A DNA stretch of 11,260 nt from positions 1-11,260 of the forward strand of contig JAHJDS010000415.1 in NCBI GenBank assembly GCA_018812395.1, given 5' to 3'. A program made the translations under genes and the position numbers. Below are positions 1-6,973 of this stretch, one piece after another (within the stretch, counting starts at the first letter, position 1; every line of letters starts with the position of its first letter). The notes under the pieces are model-generated. The model was not told where the DNA came from. It searched no databases and was given only the letters and a program-made list of their open reading frames with translations. The stretch comes from Pseudomonadota bacterium (GTDB lineage Bacteria > Desulfobacterota > Desulfarculia > Desulfarculales > JAHJDS01).

Positions 1-343
1 GGTCGTCACTTGGTCGTCCGCGCCCGCCGCCTCCACTCCGTTTCGGCTCCGCCGTTCTAGTCTCGATCATCACTTTCCCCTAACAACTCCACCCCGCCCG
101 CCATCCGTCTGAACGTAATCTGACCCTGTCTCGATCGACCTGACGAGCCGCAGGCGCCGACGAAGTGGCCTTCCACCCCACGCATGCACAGATCGCAGCG
201 GCCGACGTAGTGGCCGCGGCGAACGCGGACGACCAAGTGACGTCCTGACGAGTCGTCCGTCGCGAATCACGCCCGTGCGGCCTCGCACTGGCGCCGACAA
301 GCGCGGACGTAATGTCCGCAACCCACCAAACGTTGGACGCGAA
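1..343. repeat. Gene-poor stretch of degenerate GC-rich repeats
   Basis: No convincing gene is visible here. Reading frames are short, arginine-rich and without a good start context. The stretch holds several diverged copies of a roughly 20-base unit. On the minus strand these read approximately CAYTWCGTCSGC and centre near 310, 235, 210 and 165. A further copy at the left edge is inverted: 1-37 matches the reverse complement of 209-245 at 32 of 37 positions, and 1-22 matches 224-245 at 21 of 22. Several units are hairpins: 303-319 pairs GCGGAC with GTCCGC around a 5-base loop, and 198-217 pairs GCGGCC with GGCCGC. It could be a dispersed intergenic repeat or the decayed remains of a repetitive gene; the sequence alone does not decide. 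Confidence 0.55.
261..288. repeat. Direct repeat of the polymerase gene's 3' end (copy 1)
   Basis: This 28-base block matches 338-365 at 26 of 28 positions. The second copy covers the stop codon and last codons (CEAARA) of the polymerase gene. This copy lies 77 bases further downstream and ends in the same CEAARA-stop reading, but in a different frame relative to the gene. It looks like a small tandem duplication of the gene's tail, or a repeat unit that supplied the tail. Confidence 0.7.
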
Positions 344-2986
344 TTACGCCCGTGCGGCTTCGCACCTGTCCGTCCCGAACAGATCCCCCGCCCCCAGGCC
401 CCGTAACGCCCCGGCCAGTTCCAGCACCGCCATCACCCGCGCCGGCAGCCTGACCCGCTCCTGAAAATCGTCCAGACTCGAAAAACGCCCCCGGGCCGCC
501 CGGGCCTCGACGATCCGCCCGGTGGTGGCCGGGCCGACGCCGTGGACCACCACCAGCGGCACCCGAATACCAAGGCCCTCGGGCTCATATCTGGCCGTGC
601 TGTGATTGACGTGCGGTCCCTGAATCGGAATCTCCCTTCGCCACGCCTCGGACAAAATCACCGAGGCCGGATAAGACCCGACGTGACCGGCGTTGAGCAG
701 GCCGAGATAAAAGGCCTGAGGGAAATTGGCCTTGAGCCAGGCGCTCTGGTAGGTGATGTGGGCGAACGAGGCGGCGTGGGCCTTGCAAAAACCATAGGCC
801 GCGAACGAGGCCACTTGTCCGAAAATTTCGTCCGCCACCCAAGCGTCGTAACCCCGGGCCACGGCCCCGGCCATAAACCGCTCCTTGAGGTCGATCATGC
901 CGCCGCTCTTTTTCCGCTCCTTGGTCATGGCCCGCCGAAAGGCGTCGGCCTGGCCGTAACTCAGCCCGGCAATGGCGTGGACGATCATCAGCACGTGCTC
1001 CTGAAACAGGATCACGCCGTAGGTCTCGCCCAGGATCGGCTCCAGGTCGGGATGAAGGTACTTGACCGGCTCGGCCCCGTTGCGCCGCTGGACGTAGACG
1101 TCGACCATGTGGCCCTCGACCGGGCCGGGCCGGAACAGCGATATCTCGGACACCAGGTCGTCAAAGTGCCGGGGCCGGAGCCGGCCGATGAGGTTGCGCT
1201 GGCCCGGTGACTCGACCTGAAACACCCCCAGGGTGTCCGTGCTCTGGAGCAGATGAAACGTCCGTCGATCGTCCAGCGGCAGCCGGTCCAGGTCGAGATT
1301 CACCCCCTGTTGCCGGAGCACCTCGGCCGCACCCTCCAGGGCGGTGTGCATCCGCAGGCCCAGCAGGTCCAGCTTGAGCAGCCCCAGGGCGTCCACGTCG
1401 TCCTTGTCGAGCTGGCCCACCGGCAGGTCCTGGGGCGAGGTCCACCGGGGCGTAAAGGCGTTGATGTCCCCCGGGGTGACGATCACCCCGCCCAGGTGAA
1501 CCGAACCCTGAAACGGCAGCCCGGCCAGCCGGGAGGCCACCTCCACCAGCCTGGTCTCTTGCCTGATGGGGGCGTGTCGCAGCTCGGGCAGATTGTCGAG
1601 GGCCTCCCCAAGACGCCGGCCCCGGAGCGAGATGGGCAGGCATTCGCTCAGCCGCGAGATTTCCTCGAGCGAGTAGCCCAGCGCTCGGGCCGCCAGCCGG
1701 ACCGAGGAACGGACCCGAAAGCAATGAATGGTGCAGACCATGGCCGACTGATTCGGAAAACGCCCCATCACGTGGCGCAGGACCTCGTCCCGGCGCTCGG
1801 AATCAAAGTCCACGTCCACGTCGGGCATGTCCTTCCGGCCGTCGTTGATGAACCGCTCGAACAAAAGACCCCGGGCCACCGGGTCCACTCCGCCCAGCAG
1901 CAGATGGACCACCAGGCTGCCGGCGGCCGAGCCGCGGACCGTGTGTCGGATGCCCCGGCGCCGGGCGAAGTCGATCACCTCCTCGACCAGCAGGAAAAAA
2001 TCGCTGAGTTCCCGCTCCCGAATGGCCTTCAACTCGCGCTCCAGGCGCCGGAGGTACTCGAGCTTGACCGGGCGGCAGCGCCGGGCCAGGTTCCGGGCGC
2101 ACATCTTGGACAGGCGTCGCCAGGCCTCCCCGGCCGAACGAAACAAGGGGGGATGAAGCCCGCCCACGGGCAGTTCGAACGACTCGCACGCCCGGGCGAT
2201 CAGCGCGGTGTTGGCCAGGGCCTCGGGATAAGGGATCAGCCGGGCCATCTCTCCCCCGGATTTCAGGTAAAACCCGTCGTGCGGCAGGGGGTCGATGGCC
2301 CGGTGGTGATGGGCCCGCTGGATCTCGACCAGGATTTTATGTAATTCGTAATCCTCGGGGCCAAGAAACGCCACCCCGGCCGTGGCCGCCACGGGCAGGC
2401 CCAACTTGGCGGCCAGCTCGAACGAGGCCGCCATGACCTCGGCCTCGGCGGCCGGGCCGCTGTTTTGCAAAACCACGAACAAATGGCCGTCGTCCCGGAA
2501 GACGTCCCGCCACAGCGCCAGCCATTGCCGGGCGGCCTCATAACGCCCCTGCGAGAGTAAGGTCTCGATTGCCGAGCCGCGCCCGCCGCACAGACAGATC
2601 AGTCCGGCCGCGTTGGACTTCACGTCTTGGAGCGTGACCGACGGCCGGGCCGAGGCCGGGCCGTACCCCTTGGCCGCGCGGGGGATGGACAAGATCCGGC
2701 ACAGGTTGCCGTAGGCCGCGAAATCCGTGGCCAGCAGGGTCAGATTCGAGACGATCTCCGGACCACCCGCCCCGCCGTGGGCCTCGACCCGGGCCCCGAC
2801 GATGGGCTGAATCCCGGTGGCGGCCGCGGCCCGGTAAAAGCGGACCACGCCGAACAGGCCGTCGTCGGTCAGGGCCACGGCCCGCTGTCCCAGGGACCGG
2901 ACGGCGGCCACCAGGGCCTCGGGGGTGAACGTCCCCCACAAAAAGGAAAAGGCGCTCTGCGCCTCGAGATGAACGAAGCGGTCCAT
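344..2986 (-). CDS. dnaE2: Short DNA polymerase III alpha subunit, DnaE2/ImuC-like
   Basis: An 880-residue C-family DNA polymerase. A PHP domain (about 1-190) is followed by the polymerase core. The core has RGSAAGSL (351-358), the catalytic aspartates of PDVDVDF (D389, D391) and the third in KLDLLGL (D540), then LFRPGP (617-622), FRRAMTKE and a helix-hairpin-helix near 813-829. The catalytic triad is therefore complete. The PHP metal site is degraded: the usual H-x-H near residue 6 reads HLE, and TDH reads TDD, so proofreading by PHP is unlikely. The protein ends after the HhH, without the OB-fold and tau-binding regions of replicative DnaE (about 1,160 residues). Motifs such as SAFSFLWG and LFRPGPVEGHMV are closer to error-prone DnaE2/ImuC than to replicative DnaE. 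Together with lexA just upstream this suggests SOS-induced translesion synthesis, which is inference. The ATG at 2986 has only a weak ribosome site. Confidence 0.88.
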   Translation of the reverse strand: MDRFVHLEAQSAFSFLWGTFTPEALVAAVRSLGQRAVALTDDGLFGVVRFYRAAAATGIQPIVGARVEAHGGAGGPEIVSNLTLLATDFAAYGNLCRILSIPRAAKGYGPASARPSVTLQDVKSNAAGLICLCGGRGSAIETLLSQGRYEAARQWLALWRDVFRDDGHLFVVLQNSGPAAEAEVMAASFELAAKLGLPVAATAGVAFLGPEDYELHKILVEIQRAHHHRAIDPLPHDGFYLKSGGEMARLIPYPEALANTALIARACESFELPVGGLHPPLFRSAGEAWRRLSKMCARNLARRCRPVKLEYLRRLERELKAIRERELSDFFLLVEEVIDFARRRGIRHTVRGSAAGSLVVHLLLGGVDPVARGLLFERFINDGRKDMPDVDVDFDSERRDEVLRHVMGRFPNQSAMVCTIHCFRVRSSVRLAARALGYSLEEISRLSECLPISLRGRRLGEALDNLPELRHAPIRQETRLVEVASRLAGLPFQGSVHLGGVIVTPGDINAFTPRWTSPQDLPVGQLDKDDVDALGLLKLDLLGLRMHTALEGAAEVLRQQGVNLDLDRLPLDDRRTFHLLQSTDTLGVFQVESPGQRNLIGRLRPRHFDDLVSEISLFRPGPVEGHMVDVYVQRRNGAEPVKYLHPDLEPILGETYGVILFQEHVLMIVHAIAGLSYGQADAFRRAMTKERKKSGGMIDLKERFMAGAVARGYDAWVADEIFGQVASFAAYGFCKAHAASFAHITYQSAWLKANFPQAFYLGLLNAGHVGSYPASVILSEAWRREIPIQGPHVNHSTARYEPEGLGIRVPLVVVHGVGPATTGRIVEARAARGRFSSLDDFQERVRLPARVMAVLELAGALRGLGAGDLFGTDRCEAARA

Positions 2987-3075
2987 AACTGATGTCTCGG
3001 TTGATCTTTGTCGCTCTCAGGCCGAATTGGCCCACCCTCACTGAGCTCGTCGAACGATCCAGGCGCCGGACCGGT

Positions 3076-3115
3076 CCCGGCCGCCCGCCCTCCCTTTAAA
3101 AGGGCGGCGGCCGGG
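3076..3115. other. Strong GC hairpin between lexA and the polymerase gene
   Basis: The arms 3076-3090 and 3102-3115 pair over 14 base pairs with one bulged C, around an 11-base loop containing TTTAAAA. It sits in the 176-base gap between lexA and the polymerase gene and is not followed by a T-tract on either strand. It is therefore more likely an mRNA structure (partial stop, processing or stability site) than a simple terminator. Confidence 0.55.
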
Positions 3116-3125
3116 CCAACCAATT

Positions 3126-3145
3126 CCGAAACGGGCCCAAGCCCG
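3126..3145 (-). terminator. Weak terminator-like hairpin after lexA
   Basis: On the minus strand, 18 bases past the lexA stop, CGGGC and GCCCG (3141-3145 and 3132-3136) pair around a 4-base loop and are followed only by TTTCGG. The short stem and poor T-tract make it at best a leaky stop, so read-through into the polymerase gene is plausible. Confidence 0.3.
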
Positions 3146-3162
3146 CTATTCAGGGATTGTTA

Positions 3163-3777
3163 TTAAGACCCGACCCGGATCAGGCCCACCAGCCGGCCCA
3201 AGACCCGCACCCGCGCGATGTCCTCGCCCTCGAAGACCAGCGGCTCGTAGGCGGGGTTGGCCGGGTGGAGTTCGAGGCGGCCAGGGCTACGGCGGATGGT
3301 CTTGAGGCTGGCCTCGGGCTCGATCCCCTCGACCAGCACGGCCGCGATATCGCCGTTTTGGGCCTCGGCCTGGGGCCGGATCACGGCCAGGTCGCCGTCC
3401 CTGATGTGGGCCTCGATCATCGAGTCGCCCTTGACCCGCAGGGCAAAGGTGTCCTCGTCGCCGAACAGCCACGGGTCCACCGGGATGTCGTCCTCCCGGT
3501 TCTCCACGGCCATGATCGGCGTGCCGGCGGCGATCCGGCCCACCAGGGGGATGGTCCGGGGGCCGGGGGCCTGGGTCAGCTTCCAGGCCCGTTTCTTGCC
3601 CGGGCTGCGGCCCAGGAGGCCCTCCTCCTCCAAAGCCCGCAGATGCTTGATCAGGCTGCCCGGGGATTTCAGGCCCAGGTGGGCGCAGATCTCGCGGACG
3701 CTGGGCGGAAAGCCTTCCCGGGCCTGAAAGGCGGCGATGAAGTCGAGGACCTGTTGCTGGCGGTCGGTGATGGTCAT
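3163..3777 (-). CDS. lexA: LexA repressor, SOS response regulator
   Basis: A 204-residue LexA, the usual full length. The N-terminal winged helix (1-66) contains the recognition region SVREICAHLGLKS. The C-terminal S24 peptidase domain has the self-cleavage site Ala84-Gly85 in RIAAGTP, catalytic Ser119 in GDSM and Lys159 in EASLKTI. All elements needed for RecA-stimulated autocleavage are present. LexA binds operators of DNA-damage genes and is lost by autocleavage when RecA filaments form on single-stranded DNA. The ATG at 3777 gives exactly the family N-terminus (MTITDRQQQVLDFI); the ribosome site is weak (GAGAGA). The polymerase gene lies downstream on the same strand after 176 bases, so the two may be co-expressed. 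Confidence 0.96.
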   Translation of the reverse strand: MTITDRQQQVLDFIAAFQAREGFPPSVREICAHLGLKSPGSLIKHLRALEEEGLLGRSPGKKRAWKLTQAPGPRTIPLVGRIAAGTPIMAVENREDDIPVDPWLFGDEDTFALRVKGDSMIEAHIRDGDLAVIRPQAEAQNGDIAAVLVEGIEPEASLKTIRRSPGRLELHPANPAYEPLVFEGEDIARVRVLGRLVGLIRVGS

Positions 3778-3828
3778 GGTTTCTCTCGTGTTTTGTCTTC
3801 AGTTCAAGCGCGGCCGAGTCGGCGCGGG

Positions 3829-3856
3829 CCGGCCCGCTTTTTTGGGGGCGGGCCGG
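3829..3856 (-). promoter_or_regulatory. Hairpin in the lexA 5' leader
   Basis: The arms 3829-3837 and 3848-3856 form a 9-bp all-GC stem around a 10-base loop containing six A/T pairs. It lies in the predicted ~100-base lexA leader, between the promoter and the start codon. On the plus strand the overlapping perfect palindrome 3824-3837 is followed directly by T6, so it could also stop transcription coming from the left. Confidence 0.5.
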
Positions 3857-3884
3857 GGCGCCGCTCTCCACAGGGACGAGCCTA

Positions 3885-3913
3885 ATTATAGAGAACGTTT
3901 GATCTCCCGGCAA
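3885..3913 (-). promoter_or_regulatory. Sigma70-type promoter of lexA
   Basis: On the minus strand TTGCCG (3908-3913) is followed after exactly 17 bases by a perfect TATAAT (3885-3890). Transcription would start near 3878, about 100 bases before the lexA ATG. The spacer contains the palindrome AACGTT, which is a possible but unproven LexA operator core; I did not find a textbook SOS box of any known LexA class. Confidence 0.65.
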
Positions 3914-3977
3914 GCCAAAAATGGTTGGCGATCAAAAATAACTGTCGTGGTTTTTCTATTAAATGTTTTTAGAGTGG

Positions 3978-4135
3978 GGGGTATCCCCAAAGTTCTTCGC
4001 GTCCTGTGGTTGAAGAATATAAGGAATAATTCCATCTATCTATCTGGGGCCTTCTGCCAGCCACCCCCTCTGGTACTGGAAGGCGCGGGGGGTTGGAAGA
4101 AGACCCCCCGCATCTTAAAGATAGATTCATTCCTT
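3978..4135 (+). ncRNA. Putative structured RNA with a three-way junction
   Basis: No gene is seen between 3914 and 4249. Instead five helices can be drawn. P5 is GGGG/CCCC at 3978-3988. P4 pairs 3992-3998 with 4012-4018. P1 pairs 4021-4027 with 4129-4135 and 4034-4041 with 4119-4126. Inside P1, P3 pairs 4049-4060 with 4070-4075 plus 4079-4084 (12 bp with a 3-base bulge). P2 pairs 4085-4093 with 4103-4111 (9 bp, 9-base loop). P3 and P2 abut without a spacer, which suits a three-way junction. P3 and P4 each contain a G-U pair that would be a mismatch on the other strand, favouring the plus strand. I recognise no known RNA family, and neither a convincing promoter nor a terminator is visible. 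A small inserted palindromic element is an alternative. Confidence 0.45.
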
Positions 4136-4249
4136 TATAATCAGTTCGGGGGACCGACAAACATTCGGGAAAGGCCTCTTGTGCCTGCAGCACTTAGGCA
4201 GCATGGCTATGTGGGCCACCCGCCCCGGCCTGACACCGACGCCAGCGAT

Positions 4250-6019
4250 CTATAACGGCCACCCCTGGCGCTCGATCACTTTCTCGGCGATCAGGCGGCA
4301 ACGGGCCACGCCGTTCAGGGGACGGAAGGACAGCAAGCGATCTATCTGAGACAGGAGCGTGGTCAATTCGTCGCCGTCCGCCAGGTACGCCGCCGCGTCC
4401 TCGGCCCACCACCGGCACTTCCTGGCGAACCGGTGGGCCTCGGCCTCGACCATGGCCCCGGCCAGGGCCGCCCGGTCTTGACCCGAATCTGCTCGCATCT
4501 TGACCGCCCGGAGCCAACCGGACTCCAGCGCGTAAATCTGAATGATCATGTCCGCCAGCCGACCCAGGACCTCTTGCTCCTCCTTGATGGCCCCTAAAAA
4601 TTTTTCGGCCGCCAGACCGGCCACCAGGAGCGCGGCCTTCTTGGCGTTTTCCAGGAGATGCCCCACCACCTCCAGCGGCGAGTCAAAGGCCGGCGGATCG
4701 CCCAAATTGGCAACCTCTTCCCGGACCCGGCCCACGGCCTCGATCAACGGCAGCCGGCCCTTCATCGCCCGCCGGAGGATCGTCCCGGTGATGAGCAGCC
4801 GGTTGATCTCGTTGGTCCCCTCGAAGATGCGGGTCACCCGGGCGTCGCGGTAAAAACGCTGGGCCGGGTAGTCGACCAGAAAACCGTTGCCGCCCATGAT
4901 CTGGACGTACTCGTCCACGCAATAGTCCATGGCCTCGGAGCCGAAGACCTTGTTGATGGAACACTCGACCGCGTACTCCTCGATGGCCCGGGCGGTCTGC
5001 TGGCCGGCGTCCAAGGCCTCGGCGTCCACCCCGGCCAGGTTGTCCTGAATCAGGCCGGAGGTCCGATAGACCATGGATTCGCACAGAAAAATGAGGGTCG
5101 CCATGCGGGCCAGTTTTCGGCGAATCAGGCCGAACGAGGCGATGGGCCGGCCGAACTGATAACGCTCTTGGGCATACCCGGTCGCCTGGGCCAGGACCGC
5201 CTTGCACGAGCCCACCGCCGCGGCGGCCAGCTTGTACCGCCCGATATTGAGGACGTTCAGGGCGACCTGATGACCCTGGCCCACCTCGTGCAAGACGTTC
5301 TCGATCGGCACCCGAACGTTTTTGAGGATCAACCCCCGGGTCGATGAGCCCAGGAGCCCCATCTTGCGCAGTTCATCCGTGGTGGACACGCCGTCGAATT
5401 TTTTCTCGACCAGGAAAGCCGTTAACTGGTCGCCGTCCACCTGGGCGTAGACCGTGAACACGTCGGCCAGCCCGGCGTTGGTGATGAACCACTTGGCGCC
5501 GTTGAGCACGTAATGGTCGTCCGAGAGATCGGCCCTGGTCTTGGCCGCCAGGGCGTCCGAGCCCGAGTCCTTTTCGGTCAGGGCGTAGGCGGCCACCAGT
5601 TCGCCCGAGCACAGGCCGGGCAGGTACTTTTGTTTGACCCGGGGGCTGCCGAACAAGACCAGGGGCAGGATGCCGATCCCCGAGTGATCGATGTGGGTGA
5701 TGCCGAACGACCCGGCCGCCCCCATGGCCTCGGTGACCAGGGCGGTGGAGATCTTGTCCAGTCCGCTGCCGCCGAACTCCGGCGGGACGTCGGTGCCGCT
5801 GAGCCCCAGCTCGCCGGCCCGCACCAGCAGCGAGCGGGCCAGGTCGAGGTCCATGGCCTCCAGGCGCTCCCCCACGGGCTCTATTTCCTGGGTCACGAAG
5901 TCCTTGGCCGCGCGGAAGATGGCCAGATGACCTTCCGAAAATTCCTCGGGCGTGAAAACGTCTTCCGGCCTGACCAGCAAAAACCCGCCGCCCAGGCGTC
6001 GCTTGTCATCGACGTCCAT
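4250..6019 (-). CDS. Acyl-CoA dehydrogenase, long (VLCAD/FadE-like) form
   Basis: A 589-residue flavoprotein expected to oxidise fatty acyl-CoA to trans-2-enoyl-CoA in beta-oxidation, passing electrons to electron-transfer flavoprotein. Visible signatures are the FAD/substrate motif YALTEKDSGSDA (145-156), WFITNAG (177-183), the ERYQFGRPIASF segment (285-296), MGGNGF (375-380) and RIFEGTNEINRL (397-408) with catalytic Glu400. An additional ~170-residue helical C-terminal region places it with the long VLCAD/ACAD9-like enzymes rather than the ~380-residue short-chain ones. I chose the ATG at 6019, which has AAGGA seven bases upstream. A longer frame to 6091 exists, but its start has no ribosome site and its extra N-terminus (ARPRGAVIFFYR) is unlike the family. 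Chain-length preference cannot be read from the sequence. It stands alone, with no etf or thiolase genes beside it. Confidence 0.93.
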   Translation of the reverse strand: MDVDDKRRLGGGFLLVRPEDVFTPEEFSEGHLAIFRAAKDFVTQEIEPVGERLEAMDLDLARSLLVRAGELGLSGTDVPPEFGGSGLDKISTALVTEAMGAAGSFGITHIDHSGIGILPLVLFGSPRVKQKYLPGLCSGELVAAYALTEKDSGSDALAAKTRADLSDDHYVLNGAKWFITNAGLADVFTVYAQVDGDQLTAFLVEKKFDGVSTTDELRKMGLLGSSTRGLILKNVRVPIENVLHEVGQGHQVALNVLNIGRYKLAAAAVGSCKAVLAQATGYAQERYQFGRPIASFGLIRRKLARMATLIFLCESMVYRTSGLIQDNLAGVDAEALDAGQQTARAIEEYAVECSINKVFGSEAMDYCVDEYVQIMGGNGFLVDYPAQRFYRDARVTRIFEGTNEINRLLITGTILRRAMKGRLPLIEAVGRVREEVANLGDPPAFDSPLEVVGHLLENAKKAALLVAGLAAEKFLGAIKEEQEVLGRLADMIIQIYALESGWLRAVKMRADSGQDRAALAGAMVEAEAHRFARKCRWWAEDAAAYLADGDELTTLLSQIDRLLSFRPLNGVARCRLIAEKVIERQGWPL

Positions 6020-6114
6020 GATGATTCCTTTCCGGCTCAAGGTGAAAGAGGCCCGGTAAAAAAATATCACGGCTCCCCGGGGGCGCGCCACTTCAGGGCG
6101 AGACGTGACTGGCG

Positions 6115-6149
6115 ACAGAAGAAAGGCCCCCCGGGTTTCCGGGGGGCCT
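6115..6149 (-). terminator. Rho-independent terminator of the trxA-trxB-bamD operon
   Basis: A perfect 11-bp stem, AGGCCCCCCGG with CCGGGGGGCCT (6124-6134 and 6139-6149), closes a 4-base loop. On the minus strand it is followed by TTTCTTCTGT. It sits about 80 bases beyond the bamD stop and separates that operon from the acyl-CoA dehydrogenase gene. Confidence 0.85.
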
Positions 6150-6229
6150 GAACATACTTAAGGGGCCCGGTTTTCAAGGAGCGAGTCTCGGGGCCGGGTT
6201 GAGCGCCCGGCGTTCAAGGCGACCGCGGC

Positions 6230-6970
6230 TCAGCTGCCCGAGGCCGGTTTGGTCAGAGGCACGGGCGTGGGCAGCTTCGGCCTTGGTTTTTTGCTCCGGC
6301 TCCGGCGCCGCCGCCGGGCCGTTTTTGTGGCGAGCTTAGCCCGCGCCTTGCGGATCATTTCGAGCGTCTGGTGGTACTGACCGGTGTCGGGGTAGTGCTT
6401 GACCAGGTAGATGAACCGGGCCAGGGCGGCCTTGTACTGGCCCGTATTGTAATAAAAGTTGCCGACCATGAACTCGTGGGCGGCCAGGTTGGCGACGCAC
6501 ATGTCCAGCTTGCCCTTGGCCCGGGCGGCGAAGATGGACTTGGGGTAGGCCTTCATCAGGCGACCAAAGGCCCGGGCCGCCCGGCGGGCGCTGGTCTGGT
6601 CCCGGTCGGGCGTGGAGATGCGGTTGTACCAGCACATTCCCAACTGGTACAGGGCGTAGGTCACGGCCTGATTGCGGGGGTGCATCCGGATGAAGTCGGC
6701 GTAGGCGAAGGCGGCGTCCTTGTACTTCTTGCTGCGGTAGTAGGCGTCGGCCAGACGAATTTCGGCCAAAAGCGAAAAACGGCTGTACGGGAAGCGCTGC
6801 TTGAGTCGCGAAAAGGCGTCCGCGGCGTCGTCGTAGTTTCCGTCCCGGTAGGAGTTGACCCCCTCGTTGACCAGTTGCTGGGGCGATTTCTCATAGGTCT
6901 TCTTGCTGCAGCCGATCAGGGCCACGGCCATCAACCCGATGAAAAAGAGCCCGACGAGTCTGTTAGACAC
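6230..6970 (-). CDS. bamD: BamD-type outer-membrane assembly lipoprotein
   Basis: A 246-residue lipoprotein. Residues 1-20 form a signal peptide with hydrophobic core and lipobox LIGC; Cys21 would be acylated, and Ser at +2 suits outer-membrane sorting. Residues ~28-210 are tetratricopeptide-like helices (for example LVNEGVNSYRDGNYDDAADAF and SRFSLLAEIRLADAYYRSKKY), matching BamD/YfiO. BamD is the essential periplasmic partner of BamA in folding outer-membrane barrels. The last ~35 residues are a low-complexity Arg/Lys/Pro tail absent from enteric BamD. The gene starts 3 bases after the trxB stop and is the last of three genes under the trxA promoter. A related TPR lipoprotein with another role cannot be fully excluded. 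Confidence 0.88.
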   Translation of the reverse strand: MSNRLVGLFFIGLMAVALIGCSKKTYEKSPQQLVNEGVNSYRDGNYDDAADAFSRLKQRFPYSRFSLLAEIRLADAYYRSKKYKDAAFAYADFIRMHPRNQAVTYALYQLGMCWYNRISTPDRDQTSARRAARAFGRLMKAYPKSIFAARAKGKLDMCVANLAAHEFMVGNFYYNTGQYKAALARFIYLVKHYPDTGQYHQTLEMIRKARAKLATKTARRRRRSRSKKPRPKLPTPVPLTKPASGS

Positions 6971-6973
6971 GAG

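Noticed and set aside
70..321. 83-codon minus-strand frame
   Set aside because: The product is an arginine-rich low-complexity sequence spanning the repeat cluster, with no ribosome site worth noting and no family resemblance.
1..343. CRISPR array
   Set aside because: Repeats are diverged, irregularly spaced and partly inverted, with no constant-length spacers.
542..2344. Long plus-strand open frames (542-1210 and 1253-2344)
   Set aside because: They lie opposite the polymerase gene. Their products are Gly/Pro/His/Gln-rich with no domain, as expected from the antisense of GC-rich coding DNA.
3157..3885. Plus-strand frame of 242 codons
   Set aside because: It is antisense to lexA, whose cleavage site and Ser/Lys dyad are unmistakable.
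4015..4139. Miniature transposon (MITE) with AATATAAGGAAT-type inverted ends
   Set aside because: The ends match only loosely, no flanking duplication is visible, and the internal abutting helices fit an RNA better. Not fully excluded.
6020..6091. Upstream start for the acyl-CoA dehydrogenase
   Set aside because: No ribosome site, and an added N-terminus unlike the family; the ATG at 6019 has a good one.
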